A stretch of 64,000 nucleotides of DNA from Halorubrum halophilum (GTDB lineage Archaea; Halobacteriota; Halobacteria; Halobacteriales; Haloferacaceae): positions 62,001-126,000 of the forward strand of contig NZ_BBJP01000036.1 of NCBI RefSeq assembly GCF_000739595.1, read 5' to 3'. The notes below the pieces were generated by a model. The model was not told the origin of the DNA. It saw nothing but the letters and a program-made list of their open reading frames with translations, and searched no databases. Of this stretch, positions 62,902-64,000 are shown one piece after another; within the stretch, counting starts at the first letter, position 1; the number at the start of each line of letters is the position of its first letter. The position numbers and the translations under genes are program-made.

Positions 62902-63100
62902 TCCCGTACCTACGACGCTCGACCGTTTAGTCCTGTAGGTAATATGAAAATAGAATAGTCTCGAAACAATGAACGTCACAGCCTCTCGTTCGTTTCGCCT
63001 CTGCGACGATGCCGCGGAAACCCGACCGTTCCCGTCTCCACGCAAAAACTCGGAAACGGACGAACTCGGAAACCGGTCGACCGGCGACCGACGAGCCCGT

Positions 63101-64000
63101 TTACTGCAGGCGCTCGAAGACGAGCTCCTCGACGTCGTCGCGGAACTCGTCGACCGCGATCTCCTCTAACACGGGGACGAAGAAGCCCTCGACGAGCATG
63201 TTCCGTGCCGTCAGCGAGTCGATCGTGCGGCTCTGGAGGTAGAACAGGTCCTCGGCGTCGACCTGCCCGACCGTCGCGGAGTGGGACGCCTCGGTGTCGT
63301 GGTTGTGGATGATCAGCTTCGGCGACGCGTCGGCCTCGGCGTCGTCCGACAGCATCAGCGTGTTCTCGCGCTGGTAGCTGGAGGTGTTCCACGCGTCGTT
63401 GCCCACGTCCTGAACCCCCTCGTAGACGGAGCGGGCCACGTCGTCGAGCACGCCGCGCGTGACGAGGTCGGCCGTCGTGTGCTCGGCCTGATGCCAGACG
63501 CGGGCGTTGATGTCGAAGTGCTGGTCGTCGGTGCCGAAGAACGTCCCGACGATCTGGCTCTCGGAACCGTCGCCGTTCAGCTCGGTCTCGACGTCGGAGC
63601 GCGTCAGCTTCGACCCGAAGTTGCTCTCGATCCAGTCGACGGTCGCGTAGGCGTCCGTCACGGCGCGCTTCAGCGAGTAGGTGTACGACTCGTCGTCGAG
63701 GTTCTGGAGCGAGCCGAACTGGACGTTCGCGTTCTCGCCCGCGGCGATCTCGACGAGGTTCGAGAAGTACCGGTCGCCGTCGACGCCGTCGTCTCCCGAC
63801 TCGATCGATTCGAGGATTGTCACCGACGACGACTCCTCGGCGACGACGAGCGTCTGGCTGAACAGCGAGCGGGAGTTCATCTCCGCGCGCACCGTCACGT
63901 CCTCGACGTCGACGCCTTCGGGGACGTAGACGAACGTCCCGGTCGTGAACAGCGCGACCGACAGCGCGGTGAGGTAGTTGTGCTCGGGGTCGAGCACCGA
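63101..64000 (-). CDS. sufD: Fe-S cluster assembly protein SufD, C-terminal part (partial)
   Basis: The last 299 residues of a SufB/SufD-family protein, open to the right window edge. The beta-helix core includes RYFSNLVEIAAGENANVQFG, HFDINARVWHQAEHTTADLV, KLIIHNHDTEASHSATVGQV, and the C-terminal FYLQSRTIDSLTARNMLVEG typical of SufD. SufBCD builds Fe-S clusters in the cytoplasm. SufB and SufC are presumably upstream, outside the window. Confidence 0.9.
   Translation of the reverse strand, partial: SVLDPEHNYLTALSVALFTTGTFVYVPEGVDVEDVTVRAEMNSRSLFSQTLVVAEESSSVTILESIESGDDGVDGDRYFSNLVEIAAGENANVQFGSLQNLDDESYTYSLKRAVTDAYATVDWIESNFGSKLTRSDVETELNGDGSESQIVGTFFGTDDQHFDINARVWHQAEHTTADLVTRGVLDDVARSVYEGVQDVGNDAWNTSSYQRENTLMLSDDAEADASPKLIIHNHDTEASHSATVGQVDAEDLFYLQSRTIDSLTARNMLVEGFFVPVLEEIAVDEFRDDVEELVFERLQ

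Overview
The window comes from an extremely halophilic archaeon. Base composition is very GC-rich, the proteins are strongly acidic, promoters are mostly leaderless with TATA boxes, and the gene set is archaeal: PolD large subunit DP2, aEF-2, aEF-1 alpha, aRF1, RPA with its associated protein, SepF, and archaeal signal peptidase. A Halorubrum-like genus is my inference. No transposase, integrase, rRNA, tRNA or CRISPR array was recognised.

Layout. 1-8571 (minus strand) is a locus of exported proteins that share a SipW/TasA-type N-terminus (twin Arg, Ala/Gly-rich core, then AYFSD) with a dedicated archaeal signal peptidase; one protein carries a nested vWA domain. 8572-13314 holds two paralogous HTH-membrane regulators, a zinc-ribbon membrane protein, a soluble methyl-accepting transducer and a STAS-like protein. 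13476-20094 is housekeeping: mutS, sepF, an SDR dehydrogenase (possibly Azf), rpa3-rpap3 and a ribbon-helix-helix protein. 20383-25513 is a complete 2-oxoacid dehydrogenase operon (E1 alpha, E1 beta, E2, E3). 25543-29671 is a copper module (chaperone, Lrp-TRASH regulator, CopA). 29691-43635 contains a lipoprotein, a NifU-domain protein, a PPC protein with DP2, KDPG aldolase, EF-2, an ACT protein with homoserine dehydrogenase, EF-1 alpha and S10.

43717-55633 is an iron-linked accessory cluster. Five copies of a DtxR-type palindrome TTTAGG-N4-CCTAAA sit at the promoters of a flippase, an RGP-like glycosyltransferase, an Fe-type ABC binding protein, a GT2 glycosyltransferase and a Tat-exported GMC oxidoreductase pair or the divergent ABC permease. 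A DtxR/SirR-type repressor and a ferritin-like protein lie at 61.2-62.2 kb, and sufD begins at the right edge. 56208-61202 holds a nucleotide-sugar epimerase, argS and prf1.

The most unusual feature is a family of seven intergenic elements of about 300-500 bp, each beside essential or accessory genes (copies A-G). Each has conserved linkers and up to three hairpins. The hairpin sequences differ between copies while both arms stay complementary, which is covariation. Several copies are built from small GCGAAGC/GCTTCGC-centred palindromes. I do not recognise the family. It could be a non-autonomous hairpin-mobilised element or a structured transcript.
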